30,086 bases of DNA, taken from CAZDYP01 sp964509505. GTDB lineage: Bacteria > Chloroflexota > Anaerolineae > JACRMK01. The position numbers and the translations under genes were made by a program. Numbering within the stretch: position 1 is the first letter of the stretch; every line of letters starts with the position of its first letter. Where the stretch lies: positions 1 through 30,086 of the forward strand of contig CAZDYP010000046.1 in the NCBI GenBank assembly GCA_964509505.1. Reading direction: 5' to 3'. This document shows, piece by piece, positions 29,919 to 30,086 of this stretch. The notes beneath the pieces are model-generated. The model made no database searches and had not been told where the DNA came from. It worked only from the letters and a program-made list of their open reading frames with translations.

Positions 29919-30086
29919 ATGACTAGGCGAAATCTATCCAACCGAGTGGTGATTTTCCTCGCCGTGAGTTTGATGCTGCTGCTTGGTTCCCTGACAATGA
30001 ATTACACTCTGTCCTTTCAGTCGAACCGTTCTAACGCGCCCGCACTCCAGATCACTGCCACCCTCCAACTGTCCACTTCTACCCTA
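29919..30086 (+). CDS. start of a membrane-anchored protein, cut by the window end
   Basis: The first 56 codons of an open frame running off the window: MTRRNLSNRVVIF, then a hydrophobic segment (LAVSLMLLLGSLTM) and a Ser/Thr/Asn-rich stretch. This is an exported or anchored protein, family unknown. AGGCGAAATCTAT occurs both across the ribosome-binding site and start (29908-29920) and again 17 nt later (29925-29937). Before the IS inserted, the start lay about 37 bp after the PrcB-like gene stop, so the two may have formed an operon. Confidence 0.55.
   Translation, partial: MTRRNLSNRVVIFLAVSLMLLLGSLTMNYTLSFQSNRSNAPALQITATLQLSTSTL

Overview
The window reads like accessory-rich chromosome from a GC-rich bacterium, most likely a Chloroflexota (Anaerolineae-like) metagenome scaffold. 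This placement is inference. It rests on a Pro/Thr-rich lipoprotein linker (CDS 22976-23977), a cbb3-type oxidase accompanied by a lipoprotein cytochrome c, a PrkA-YhbH-SpoVR set in an apparently non-sporulating context, and spacers full of short repeats. Two runs of exactly 100 N (11715-11814 and 26735-26834) are scaffold gaps of unknown true length. One interrupts lnt and the other removes the 5' end of a CoA-transferase gene.

Layout. 1-11261 is a long minus-strand run. Read 5'->3' it holds ccoN, ccoO, two small membrane proteins, a lipoprotein cytochrome c, three AhpD/CMD-fold proteins, an uncharacterised Cys-rich 316-aa protein, a ComA-type phosphosulfolactate synthase, an argininosuccinate-lyase-like enzyme, hutI and hutH. 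The ComA plus aspartase/fumarase-superfamily pair resembles the first two steps of bacterial coenzyme M synthesis (PEP + sulfite -> phosphosulfolactate -> sulfoacrylate), here placed in front of two histidine-degradation genes. 11386-13295 is lnt on the plus strand. 13296-13829 is a gene-free leader with promoters, hairpins and an intrinsic terminator, followed by prkA, yhbH and spoVR (13830-18594). 18641-22894 is a defence island: a frameshifted type IIG-like restriction-modification gene lying between two near-identical toxin-antitoxin operons in direct orientation. 22976-23977 is a lipoprotein. 24257-25411 (acyl-CoA dehydrogenase) and 25589-26734 (CaiB/BaiF CoA-transferase) converge. rfbB, a PrcB-like secreted protein, a complete IS3-family element inserted exactly at that gene's stop codon, and the start of a membrane-anchored protein finish the window.

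The most unusual sequence-level signal is a set of degenerate 7-nt tandem repeats, with a different unit at each place but the same period. They occupy many spacers (110-133, 7144-7206, 8716-8774, 24158-24220, 26835-26911) and also lie in frame inside lnt (11564-11598, 12281-12343). Separate palindromic elements lie inside the 316-aa protein gene and the restriction-modification gene. Other points to check: CcoN lacks the helix-VII segment that normally carries the catalytic tyrosine, the lyase has Tyr in place of its usual catalytic His, and the prkA leader looks like an attenuator or small RNA. No tRNA, rRNA or CRISPR array was recognised.
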